The notes under the pieces were generated by a model. The model was not told where the DNA came from and made no database searches. It saw only the letters and a list, made by a program, of their open reading frames with translations. A stretch of DNA of 64,000 bases from Mixophyes australis (taxonomy: Eukaryota > Chordata > Amphibia > Anura > Limnodynastidae), in contig JAVHZZ010000003.1 of NCBI GenBank assembly GCA_036250195.1, forward strand, positions 16,103,004 through 16,167,003, in the 5' to 3' direction. The position numbers and the translations under genes are program-made. Each line of letters opens with the position of its first letter. Position 1 is the stretch's first letter. This document shows positions 46,480-58,102 of this stretch, in pieces.

Positions 46480-47770
46480 CTGTGTTCTGCAGTATCAGTC
46501 CAGTGGTGCTGTGTGCTGTGCTCTGTCCTTCTGAGGTCAGTGGTGCTGCTGGGTCCTGTGCTGTGTCCTGTTCAGTCCAGTGGTGCTGTGTCCTGTGCTC
46601 TGTGCTTCTAAGGGCATAGTTATTTCCCCAATATTCCCCTGTGTTTAAAAAAATAAAAAAAAGTTTTTTTTAAAAATACCAAAAACTACTTTAACTTTTT
46701 TTAATTACCACAAAATTTGCACAACCAATCCTGCAGTATAAGCCCATTGGTACTGCAATATTACCAAGTTCACACATTCAGCAGTAAAAGTCCAGTGGTA
46801 CTGCAATATTACAAAGTTTACACATTCTGCAGTATCAGTCCAGTGGTGCTGTGTCCTGTGCTCTGTCCTGCTGAGTTCCGTAGTGCTGCTGGGTCCTGTG
46901 CCGTGTCCTGTTCAGTCCAGTGGTGCTGTGTCCTGTGCTCTGTGCTTCTAAGGGCATAGTTATTTCCCCAATATTCCCCTGTGTTTAAAAAAATAAAAAA
47001 AAGTTTTTTTAAAAAATACCAAAAACTACTTTAATTTTTTTTAATTACCACAAAATTTGCACAACCAATCCTGCAGTATAAGCCCATTGGTACTGCAATA
47101 TTACCAAGTTCACACATTCAGCAGTAAAAGTCCAGTGGTACTGCAATATTACAAAGTTTACACATTCTGCAGTATCAGTCCAGTGGTGCTGTGTCCTGTG
47201 CTCTGTCCTGCTGAGTTCCGTAGTGCTGCTGGGTCCTGTGCCATGTCCTGTTCAGTCCAGTGGTGCTGTGTCCTGTGCTCTGTGCTTCTAAGGGCATAGT
47301 TATTTCCCCATTATTCCCAAGTTTTTAAAAAATAAAAAAAAAGTAAAAAAAAAAAAAAAAATAAAAAAATAAAATAAAATATATAATAATTATAACCAAA
47401 TTTGCAAAACCAATCCAGCAGTATAAGTCCATTGGTACTGCAATATTACCAAGTTCACACATTCTGCAGTATCAGTCCAGTGGTGCTGTGTCCTGTGCTC
47501 TGTCCTGCTGAGTTCCGTAGTGCTGCTGGGTCCTGTGCCGTGTCCTGTTCAGTCCAGTGGTGCTGTGTCCTGTGCTCTGTGCTTCTAAGGGCATAGTTAT
47601 TTCCCCACTATTCCCAAGTTTTTTAAAAATAAAAAAAAAGTAAAAAAAAATAAAAAATTAAAAAAAAAAAAAAAATATAATAATTATAACCAAATTTGCA
47701 AAACCAATCCAGCAGTATAAGTCCATTGGTACTGCAATATTACCAAGTTCACACATTCTGCAGTATCTTG
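46480..47770. repeat. 340-bp tandem repeats upstream of the transposase
   Basis: The phrase agggcatagttatttcccc recurs at 46611, 46951, 47291 and 47588, spacings of 340, 340 and 297. Each unit has a gtgctgtgtcctgtgctctg region, a T/A-rich run and cagtataag...attggtactgc phrases. The short ORFs in it repeat with the unit and are not genes. Confidence 0.9.
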
Positions 47771-47781
47771 TGCTACATATA

Positions 47782-50779
47782 ATGGAGACCAAAAATTTGG
47801 AGGATAAAGTAGGGAAAGATCAAGACCCACTTCCTCCTAATGCTGAAGCTGCTGCCACTAGTCATGACATAGACGATGAAATGCCATCAACGTCGTCTTC
47901 CAAGCCCGATGCCCAATCTCGTAGTACCGGGCATGTAAAATCCAAAAAGCCCAAGCTAAGAAAAAGTAGCAAAAAGAGAAACTTTAAATCATCTGAGGAG
48001 AAACGTAAAGTTGCCAATATGCCATTTACGACACGGAGTGGCAAGGAACGGCTTAGGCCCTGGCCCGTGTTCATGACTAGTGGTTCAGCTTCACCCACGG
48101 ATCTTAGCCCTCCTCCTCCTCCCCCCCCCTACAAAAAATTGAAGAGAGTTATGCTGTCAGCAACAAAACAGCAAACAACTCTGCCTTCTAAAGAGAAATT
48201 ATCACAAATCCCCAAGGCGAGTCCAAGGGTGTTGGTGGTTGTCAAGCCTGACCTTCCCATCACTGTACGGGAAGAGGTGGCTCGGGAGGAGGCTATTGAT
48301 GATGTAGCTGGCGCTGTGGAGGAACTTGATGATGAGGATGGTGATGTGGTTATTGTAAATGAGGCACCATGGGGGGAAACAGCTGATGTCCATGGGATGA
48401 AAAAGCCCATCGTCATGCCTGGTCAGAAGACCAAAAAATGCACCTCTTCGGTCTGGAGTTATTTTTATCCAAATCCAGACAACCAATGTATGGCCATATG
48501 TAGCTTATGTAAAGCTCAAATAAGCAGGGGTAAGGATCTTGCCCACCTAGGAACATCCTCCCTTATACGTCACCTGAATAACCTTCATAGTTCAGTGGTT
48601 AGTTCAGGAACTGGGGCTAGGACCCTCATCGGTACAGGGACACCTAAATCCCGTGGTCCAGTTGGATACACACCAGCAACACCCTCCTCGTCAACTTCCT
48701 CCACAATCTCCATCAGATTCAGTCCTGCAGCCCAAGTCAGCAGCCAGACTGAGTCCTCCTCAATACGGGATTCATCCGAGGAATCCTGCAGCGGTACGCC
48801 TACTACTGCCACTGCTGCTGTTGCTGCTGTTAGTCGGTCATCTTCCCAGAGGGGAAGTCGTAAGACCGCTAAGTCTTTCACAAAACAATTGACCGTCCAA
48901 CAGTCGTTTGCCATGACCACCAAATACGATAGTAGTCACCCTATTGCAAAGCGTAAAACTGCGGCTGTAACTGCAATGTTGGTGTTAGACGTGCGCCCGG
49001 TGTCCGCCATCAGTGGAGTGGGATTTAGAGGGTTGATGGAGGTATTGTGTCCCCGGTACCAAATCCCCTCGAGATTCCACTTCACTAGGCAGGCGATACC
49101 AAAAATGTACAGAGAAGTACGATCAAGTGTCCTCAGTGCTCTTAAAAATGCGGTTGTACCCACTGTCCACTTAACCACGGACATGTGGACAAGTGGTTCT
49201 GGGCAAACAAAGGACTATATGACTGTGACAGCCCACTGGGTAGATGCATCCCCTTCCGCAGCAACAGCAACAGCTGCATCAGTAGCAGCATCTACAAAAT
49301 GGCTGCTCATGCAAAGGCAGGCAACATTGTGCATTACAGGCTTTAATAAGAGGCACAACGCTGACAACATATTAGAGAAAATGAGGGAAATTATCTCCCA
49401 GTGGCTTACCCCACTTAGACTCTCATGGGGATTTGTGGTGTCAGACAATGCCAGTAACATTGTGCGGGCATTAAATATGGGCAATTTCCAGCACGTCCCA
49501 TGTTTTGCCCACACCATTAATTTGGTGGTGCAGCATTACCTCAAGAGTGACAGGGGTGTGCAGGAGATGCTTGCGGTGGCGCGCAAAATTGCTGGACACT
49601 TTCGGCATTCAGCCAGTGCCTACCGCAGACTAGAGGCACATCAAAAAAGCATGAACCTGCCCTGCCATCACCTCAAACAAGAGGTTGTGACGCGCTGGAA
49701 CTCCACCCTCTATATGCTGCAGAGGATGGAGGAGCAGCAAAAGGCCATTCAGGCCTACACAGCCACCTACGACATAGGCAAAGGAGTGGGGATGCGCCTC
49801 AGTCAAGCGCAGTGGAGACTGATTTCCGTGTTGTGCAAGGTTCTGCAGCCATTTGAACTTGCCACACGAGAAGTCAGTTCCGACACTGCCAGCTTGAGTC
49901 AGGTCATTCCCCTGATCAGGCTGTTGCAGAAGCAGCTGGAGAAAGTGAGGGAGGAGCTGGTAAGCCATTGCGATTACACCAAGCATGTAGCTCTTGTGGA
50001 TGTAGCCCTTCGAACGCTTTTTCCAGGATCCGAGGGTGGTCACTCTTTTAAAGTCAGAGGAATACATTCTGGCCACCGTGCTCGATCCTCGGTTTAAAGC
50101 GTATGTTGTGTCTCTGTTTCCGGCGGACACAAGTCTACAGCGGTGCAAAGACCTGCTGGTCAGGAGATTGTCCTCTGAAGAGGACCGTGACATGCCAACA
50201 GCTCCACCCTCATTTTCTTCCACATCTATGGCTGCGAGGAAAAAGCTCAGTTTTCCCAAAAGAGGCACTGGCGGGGATGCTGATAACATCTGGTCCGGAC
50301 TGAAGGACCTGCCAACCATTGCAGACATGTCTACTGTCGCTGCATTGGATGCTGTCACAATAGAAAAAATTGTGGATGATTACTTTGCTGACACCATCCA
50401 AGTAGACATGTCAGACAGTCCATATTGTTACTGGCAGGAAAAAAAGGCAGTTTGGAAGCCCCTGTACAAACTGGCTCTATTTTACCTGAGTTGTCCCCCC
50501 TCCAGTGTGTACTCGGAAAGAGTTTTTAGTGCAGCGGGGAACCTGGTCAGTGAGCGGCGAAGGAGGTTGCTTCCTCACAACGTTGAAAAAATGATGTTTA
50601 TAAAAATGAATAATCAATTCCTCAATGAAGTACAGCACTGCCCTCCAGATACTACAGAGGGACCTGTGGTTGTGGAGTCCAGCGGGGACGAATTGATAAT
50701 GTGTGATGAGGAGGAAGTACACACTGTAGGGGGAGAGGAATCAGAGGTTGAGGATGAGGACGACATCTTGCCTCAGTAG
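47782..50779 (+). pseudogene. hAT 2 transposase (one frameshift)
   Basis: The DNA-cutting enzyme of the element. Translation is likely to start at ATG 47782; the GTG upstream is not needed. The frame runs to about 50010, then shifts by one and continues to 50779, for about 1000 codons in all. Domains: an acidic, low-complexity N-terminus, a BED zinc finger near residues 220-275 (CSLCKAQIS...HLNNLH), the RNase H-like core with LTTDMWTS and VVSDNASNIVRALN, the motif ATVLDPRFKAY just after the shift, and the C-terminal hAT dimerisation region (CPPSSVYSERVFSAAGNLVS). It ends in an acidic tail. It resembles the ZBED1/ZBED4-type hAT transposases. Only one visible lesion suggests recent activity. 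Confidence 0.9.
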
Positions 50780-51289
50780 AGCCTGTTTAGTCTGTACAGG
50801 GAGAGATGAATAGCTTTTTTGGTGTGGGGGCCCAAACAAACCAATCATTTCAGCCAAAGTTGTTTGGTAGGCCCTGTCGCTGAAATGATTGGTTTGTTAA
50901 AGTGTGCATGTCCTATTTCAACAACATAAGGGTGGGTGTGAGGGCCAAAGGACAATTCCATCTTGGAACTTTTTTTTTTTCATTATATGACCAAGCAACA
51001 GTCGTTTGCCATGTTCAAAAAGTAAAACCAAATGTAAAAAAATTCAAGAAATTAAACCAAAAGTAAAATGCCGTGTCATAATTTAAAACAAGAGGTATTG
51101 ACGTGCTCTAAAACTACTGTATTGTTGTTTATATTTTATAAACACTACACTTGAAAGCTTGAGTCTTTCAATAGAAAAGTAACTGTCCATTGCACGAATA
51201 TTTGCAACAGGGACAATTTTAGGGTTAAGAAAGTCAACTAATAACACTTCGACGCTGTCTGTCTTTATAAACACTACACTTGGAAGTTG

Positions 51290-52015
51290 GAGGAGGTATT
51301 GTGGCCCCGGCACCAAATTTACTACCGGGGCCACTCCACTGTGCAGTCCATATTTAGGTGTATCAGATATTAAACAACGGTGACAGTTGATGCCCAATTT
51401 TTTAATTATATTGTGGCCTCGGTACCAAATTGTGTACCGGGGCCACCACACTACGCAGTCCAGATACTTGTTTGGTGGAATTCAGACCAGTTGAGGGTTT
51501 TATTATTATATTGTGTGGACCACTCTATCTATACCACACTACAACTCTATACCACTCTATTTCATACTTTAATTCTATTTCATACTTTAATTCTATTTCC
51601 TACTTTAATTCTATTACTAATTAATTACCATAAAGAGGAACAAAATAAACCAATTTTACCAAAAGTATAATATGACTTAGACTTACAAACACTACACTTG
51701 AAAGATCGTGCCTTTAAATGAAAAAGTCAGTCTTCATTGCACGACTATGTGCAACAGGGACAGTTTTTTGGGTTTACAAAGTCAAACAATAACACTTTGA
51801 CCCTGTCTGTCTGGGATCTCAATGACGAATTGTCTGTACCATGTTTGGAGGAGGTATTGTGGCCCCGGTATCAAATTGGGTACCGGGGCCACCCCACTAT
51901 GCAGTCCAGATACTTGTTTGGTGGAATTCAGACACGTGGAGGGTTTTTTAATTATATTGTGGCCTCGGTACCAAATTGTGTACCGGGGCCACCACACTAC
52001 GCAGTCAAGATAGAT
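51290..52015. repeat. Hairpin-bearing long repeat units
   Basis: At least four copies (about 51297, 51412, 51857 and 51957) share attgtggcc, then a near-palindrome of ccggtaccaaattg and gtaccggggccacc, then actacgcagtccag. They are longer forms of the 77-bp unit downstream. Confidence 0.75.
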
Positions 52016-52304
52016 AGATGCGTATTGCGTATCATAGATAAAGTACATTCAGTGGTGTGGGGCAAATTGAAAAATATTCAAAATGCACTGACATTATCAA
52101 AAACAAGAGGTTGTCACACGCTAAAACTCCAACATGTATATGATGGAGAGGATGGAGGAGCAGCCGTATGTGTAGTGTAATGCAGATCTGTTGAAGGTTT
52201 TTTATATATTTTATTGTGGTGCCCAGTGCCCACTCCTCTACGCAGTCCAGGTACAATTATTGGTGCGAATCATAAAAGTTCAGGGTTTTTAAGATATTGT
52301 GGTG

Positions 52305-53640
52305 ACCCACTCCTCTACGCAGTCCAGGTACAATTATTGGTGCGAATCATAAAAGTTCAGGGTTTTTAATATATTGTGGTGACCCACTCCTCTACGCAGT
52401 CCAGGTACAATTATTGGTGCGAATCATAAAAGTTCAGGGTTTTTAATATATTGTGGTGACCCACTCCTCTACGCAGTCCAGGTACAATTATTGGTGCGAA
52501 TCATAAAAGTTCAGGGTTTTTAAGATATTGTGGTGACCCACTCCTCTACGCAGTCCAGGTACAATTATTGGTGCGAATCATAAAAGTTCAGGGTTTTTAA
52601 GATATTGTGGTGACCCACTCCTCTACGCAGTCCAGGTACAATTATTGGTGCGAATCATAAAAGTTCAGGGTTTTTAAGATATTGTGGTGACCCACTCCTC
52701 TACGCAGTCCAGGTACAATTATTGGTGCGAATCATAAAAGTTCAGGGTTTTTAAGATATTGTGGTGACCCACTCCTCTACGCAGTCCAGGTACAATTATT
52801 GGTGCGAATCATAAAAGTTCAGGGTTTTTAATATATTGTGGTGACCCACTCCTCTACGCAGTCCAGGTACAATTATTGGTGCGAATCATAAAAGTTCAGG
52901 GTTTTTAATATATTGTGGTGACCCACTCCTCTACGCAGTCCAGGTACATTTATTGGTGCGATTCATAAAAGTTCAGGGTTTTTAATATATATTGTGGTGA
53001 CCCACTCCTCTACGCAGTCCAGGTACAATTATTGGTGCGAATCATAAAAGTTCAGGGTTTTTAAGATATTGTGGTGACCCACTCCTCTACGCAGTCCAGG
53101 TACAATTATTGGTGCGAATCATAAAAGTTCAGGGTTTTTAAGATATTGTGGTGACCCACTCCTCTACGCAGTCCAGGTACAATTATTGGTGCGAATCATA
53201 AAAGTTCAGGGTTTTTAATATATTGTGGTGACCCACTCCTCTACGCAGTCCAGGTACATTTATTGGTGCGATTCATAAAAGTTCAGGGTTTTTAATATAT
53301 ATTGTGGTGACCCACTCCTCTACGCAGTCCAGGTACAATTATTGGTGCGAATCATAAAAGTTCAGGGTTTTTAAGATATTGTGGTGACCCACTCCTCTAC
53401 GCAGTCCAGGTACAATTATTGGTGCGAATCATAAAAGTTCAGGGTTTTTAAGATATTGTGGTGACCCACTCCTCTACGCAGTCCAGGTACAATTATTGGT
53501 GCGAATCATAAAAGTTCAGGGTTTTTAATATATTGTGGTGACCCACTCCTCTACGCAGTCCAGGTACATTTATTGGTGCGATTCATAAAAGTTCAGGGTT
53601 TTTAATATATATTGTGGTGACCCACTCCTCTACGCAGTCC
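52305..53640. repeat. 77-bp satellite array, 18 copies
   Basis: The phrase acccactcctctacgcag recurs 18 times from 52305 to 53620 with a mean period of 77 bases. Units differ by aagatatt versus aatatatt and by rare tacatttattggtgcgatt variants. The rare variant recurs at 52921, 53231 and 53541, giving a 310-bp higher-order unit of four repeats. There are no spacers. Confidence 0.95.
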
Positions 53641-53999
53641 AGAAAGATACCTTGTTGCAACGTTTTGGACTAATAACTATATTGTGAGGTGTTCAGAATA
53701 CACTGTAAATTAGTGGAAATGCTTGTTATTGAATGTTATTGAGGTTAATAATAGCCTAGGAGTGAAAATAAGCCCAAAAACTTGATTTTTAAACTTTTTA
53801 TGTTTTTTTCAAAAAAAATCCGAATCCAATACCTTAAATCCGAACCGAGACCTTTCGTCAAGTGTTTTGCGAGACAAATCCGAACCTCAAAAATAACGAA
53901 AATCCGGATCCAAAACACAAAACACGAGACCTCAAAAGTCGCCGGTGCACATCCCTACTTTTATGTATACTTATAATCATGTATAAGTGTATTCATACA

Positions 54000-54570
54000 T
54001 TAGTATGTTCATACCCCTAGCCTGCACTCAGCTATAAACACCCCAAATCCTTCTAGCTCTTTCCTTAGAAAATGTTACATTTTACACCCCCCACAGACAC
54101 TACAATCTTGGTCTGAAAATCCAAGCACTTTCCCATAAAAAAGGTGCATTTGTACAAATGGTGCAATGTTACATCACACATTGACATTTGCATTGCTTTT
54201 TTTCACATTTGAAGATCACCCTATTTGCCTGTCACCAAAGCTGTTAATGTTACAGATTTTGCATGCAAGGTACAATATAAAATATTCATCTATTATTGAT
54301 GCAAATGAGAAAATAATTCAGTGTACATGTCCCACAGCTGTATAAATGCCGGATCCTGTTTGGATCTGTCTGGCCACAAAATATCATAAATGAAACAGTG
54401 TGAAAATATATTAGACTTCTTTGCAAACCACCTCTCTTCATAGTTATCCACCAACGATTCTCAACCCCAGACACAGAACTAAATCCCAAGCCCGCTTGTT
54501 GTTATTAACCTGATTCATTTTTCTTCATGCTGCAGTATGTGTTGAGATATATATATATATAAATATATAT
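54000..54570. other. Anonymous spacer
   Basis: Apart from a short TA-rich run at 54549-54570 nothing is recognised. Confidence 0.4.
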
Positions 54571-55147
54571 TGTGACAGACACGAAAGAAGTGAATGGCAG
54601 GTACATAAGTCCTAGATTCCTGCCATTTGTATTTTAAAACACCAGGGAGATTGTGTTTGAGAAAAAGCTTCTCAAGATGTGTTTCTCAGCTTCAGGAAAG
54701 GCTGGTAGGGTTCCCCTGTGTTTTGTATGGAGAGAGTAGGGTGCGCGCCAATAAAAAATGCTCAGTCCGGGTCTTCTAGTCAGCAGACTAATTAGAAGTT
54801 GCACCTGAGGGGTGTCTGTAAAAGGCTGCAGCTCTGCCTCATTCAGGCTCTCACTGTCTGGGGAGGAGGTTGGATGTCTCCTGAGAGAAACTGTAACTTT
54901 GAGATGTGAGTACATTTGTGTGGGTTAAGTGAGGGACACTAGGCCCCTCACTATAGAGAGGGAATACCTTTGTATTAGCCATTAGCTGGCCGGCTAGGAT
55001 TTTGTTTATGTTCTTGATATCTTAGCAAGCTGGTGAATAAAACTAGCTCAGGCTACTGTACCTGAAACACTGGATTTGTGTGATTTCTCTGGCTGAAGTG
55101 CAACCATCCACCCCAGAGGATGGCATCCCCAATGCGATTTTATTACA
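54571..55147 (+). repeat. Possible solo LTR
   Basis: The stretch begins TGTGACAG, ends ATTACA, contains AATAAA at 55036-55041 near the 3' side and is flanked by atat on both sides. The flanks are low-complexity, so the duplication is weak evidence, and no internal retroelement sequence accompanies it. Confidence 0.4.
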
Positions 55148-55152
55148 ATATT

Positions 55153-55211
55153 TAGAGTGTGTGTGTATGTATGTATGTGTGCGTGTGTGTATGTATGTAT
55201 GTATGTGTGTG

Positions 55212-55275
<64 letters not shown>
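55153..55275. repeat. Compound GT/TATG/TA microsatellite
   Basis: GT runs, tatg runs and a final (TA)n. Encoded short ORFs in both directions (poly Tyr-Ile or His-Thr) are artefacts of the repeat. Confidence 0.95.
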
Positions 55276-55279
<4 letters not shown>

Positions 55280-55817
55280 TATTTCCACGTTAGCTCAATT
55301 TATTAGAGACTTTGATAATTGTTTGCAACATCTAGACACATCACACCATAGCCTATTTGTGGAGACATTGCTTGTAACTGTCTGCAGCCTCCTCACCTGC
55401 GTACCTGGAACCAACTCTAGGAATTATAGCTTCATTGGCTCCTGTGAGGAAAATATGGTTGCATTGCATTAAAAAAAACCTCAGAAAAAACACTGACTGC
55501 ACAGACAATGGGGCCATGAAATACTGTGGCTCCTGGTCCGACTACCGGACTCTCGGATATAAGTTCTTAGAGAGGTCGAGTGTGTGAGCACTATCTCCAT
55601 CTAAGTTACATTGGATCACAGTGACTTCTTCTCTGAGCCCTGTAATGTCCATGACCTATGCTACTATGGTTGGTACACAGCAGCGGTAGTTACACCTCTA
55701 AATATCCCACCTGGCACAGGTAAATAGCACAAATCCAAAAGGTAGATCAGTAAAATTTAAGAACTGAAAAGGCAAACACATACTTCATACACACTTCACG
55801 TGTCCCTTTTAGTTACA
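55276..55817. other. Spacer without recognised features
   Basis: No gene or repeat is supported here. Confidence 0.4.
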
Positions 55818-56640
55818 TTAGCATCAGCAACTTTTATTTATGTAGCGCCAGTAAATTCCGTAAGGCTTTACAATTGGAAGCAAACACAGTAATAAAGCAA
55901 TACTGGGTAATACAGACAGAGAGGTAAGAGGGCCCTGATCACAAACTTACAATCTATAGGACAATGGGAATTTGATACATGAGGTATAAGTGCTACATAT
56001 TGCATATTGGTCCTGTCAGATTGCAGAGGTAAAAAGTGCTTAGTGGGCTATATCATCCAGTCACACAGCAATGTTGGTTACAGGGTTGTTGTCTTGTGTA
56101 AACTGTGAACAGGGTGCTAATAGGGTGACCTAGGGTGGTTGAGGAATATTATAAGTTTGCCTGAAGAGGGGGGTATTCAGAGAACGCTTCAAGGTTTGAA
56201 GACTAGAGGAAAGTCTTGTTGTGTGAGGGAGTGAATTTCACAAAGTGGGTGCAGCCCGAAAAGAGTCCTGTAACCGGGAGTGAGAGCATGTGATGAGAGT
56301 GGATCAAAAGGTGTCGAGTTGAGAGATATTTTGAGACAAGTGAGGAGATGTATGTCGGTGTAGTTTTGTTGATGGTCTTGTAGATTACCTGGAGTATTTT
56401 ATATTCGATTCAGTGAAAAACAAGCAACCGATGTAGAGACTGACAGTGTGGCTCAGCAGAGGGAGAATGATTTACAAGGAAAATCAATCTAGTTGCTTTG
56501 TGCAAATAGATTGTAGGGGTGAGAGTCTGATTCAGGGAAGATCAGTAAGGAGGGAATGGCAATAGTTAATGCTGGAGATGTGTGTATGAATTCAAGTTTT
56601 TGCAGTGTATTGTGCGAGACATGTTGATTGTGAATATGAT
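55818..56640. repeat. Dispersed repeat R1, longest copy
   Basis: It shares with 2229-2690 the order tttatttat.tagcgccag.aaattccgta, ctttacaattgg, aatactgggta, cttacaatctataggacaatggg, gaggaatat, cctgaagagg and agagaacgctt.aaggttt. It continues about 380 bases beyond the point where the first copy ends. No protein is recognised, and the class is unknown to me. Confidence 0.7.
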
Positions 56641-57092
56641 GATGAAACAAATAAGTACACATCAGTACTAAAATATTAGTGATTTAATGAGGGCTAATTT
56701 GACACATATAGATTTTGCGGGATCTTCTCACAAACACACATCAAGTTAGGACCATAAACATGTATGTGGTGTAAGCATAAAATAGGACACAGCAGCCACT
56801 AGCAGACATTTCTGCTGTGCACCAGTCCATCATGAAGGGCTTTCGTTGTATAAAGGGCTAAATAATCTACTTAATCAAATGCTACACTTTTTCTTTTTTT
56901 TTTTTTTTGTGAAAATTCCATGTAATAAAAATGTAGAACTTAGAATATACAGAGTCCATGTCAGAACATATTGCATACGTGTAACACGTGTTGGTGGTAG
57001 TGTGTTACACTTAGTTTCTTCCTTGCAGTATCCTTGGGTCAATCACTCAACTGGACCAAGGTCCATCTCTCAAAGTGCAGGGGGCAATGAGT
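56641..57092. other. Spacer with poly-T run
   Basis: A T run lies at about 56889-56910. No further feature can be supported. Confidence 0.4.
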
Positions 57093-57900
57093 AAAAGATG
57101 CACTCAGTTTACAATAAGGGTGCAAGTTGTGCTCATGCTCGGTTTTGCATGACGTTAATTAACTGCGTACAACTATTTATCAGGCCCTAATTGTGAAATC
57201 TAAATTATTACTCTTACAGTATCCAAACACCTCTGCATATTTACACATGTTCAATCCTTGAGAAAGACCAAGGCCTGATTAAGAGTTCAGGTCACCGCAG
57301 GACATTTAATAAGCTTGTACGTCCCCTCACCTTCCAGACCAGGCTAATATGTGATAGGTGAAAATGAACTCATCCTTAATTTAAAATCAGGCTTCCTTCA
57401 CCCCCAGCCCCCACCAATGTTTATATGTTTCCTTGATTTTAAAACTCAGCTCCATATGGCTTTTTAAAAGGGTCACAGCAAACTTAGTCACTCATTTTGT
57501 TTTCATTAAAATCATAATGGAAGCATTAACGAGCGATACTGAGGATGAATTATGTGAGAGTGTGGGTTGGTGTGGGGCTGTCATGTCTGCATCTGTCTCC
57601 ACCCTTGTCTCCTACTCATTTATCCTCAAATTCCTGCCAAAGGAAGACTCATTGTCTTCAGCCCTTACCATGGGAATACATCAAGACTAAAACCTTAATA
57701 TATTTCTCTTTCATGCTTTCTTTTTACTTTGGAGTACAACTATTCTCTTATATTTTAAAATGAATTTCAGTTTGTACCTCTACCTGTCACAATTTTGGAG
57801 TCCCAGAAATGTTGCTCGCTCCAAAACTAACTTGATATATACATTTATTTAAAGTAATAGTGTAGAGCGCCAGTTTATATAATTAGAAATGTACCAATTA
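57093..57900. repeat. Duplicated block C, copy 2
   Basis: It is collinear with 19930-20700, with about 145 bases (57329-57472) not present in copy 1. Confidence 0.85.
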
Positions 57901-58102
57901 TTGTATTGGCATGTATTTTATATGGAAATGTATTGATTTCTGAGACAGTATGTTATGATTTGGATTTGTAACTGTTCAAGAGGAAATCCCCATTAGGCAT
58001 GTGTTTGGAGTAAGTGTGTTTAAAACTGTCTGCAGGCAGGTAATCTCATGTTAATTATACCTTTTCATTTTAGTGACCAAAATGTCTTATTTACCTGCAA
58101 AC

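Larger units (their letters stand above)
46144..53957 (+). mobile_element. hAT transposon 2, nearly complete, 7.8 kb
   Basis: The 8-bp target cttttatg flanks it at 46136-46143 and 53958-53965. The ends read TAGGGATG and CATCCCTA, with further short repeats of atccgag and its complement near both ends. It contains 340-bp tandem repeats (46480-47770), a transposase gene (47782-50779) with one frameshift, hairpin-bearing repeats (51290-52015) and a 77-bp satellite array (52300-53640). A deleted derivative lies at 58103-59644. Confidence 0.93.

Noticed and set aside
46343..47596. Cysteine-rich ORFs repeated four times
   Set aside because: They are products of the 340-bp tandem repeat with ctgtgctgtg runs; no start context or domain.
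52305..53640. Regular repeat array that could suggest CRISPR
   Set aside because: Units are joined head to tail with no unique spacers, in a eukaryotic transposon.
55043..55472. Tyr-Ile and Cys-Val repeat ORFs
   Set aside because: They are translations of a compound GT/TA microsatellite.
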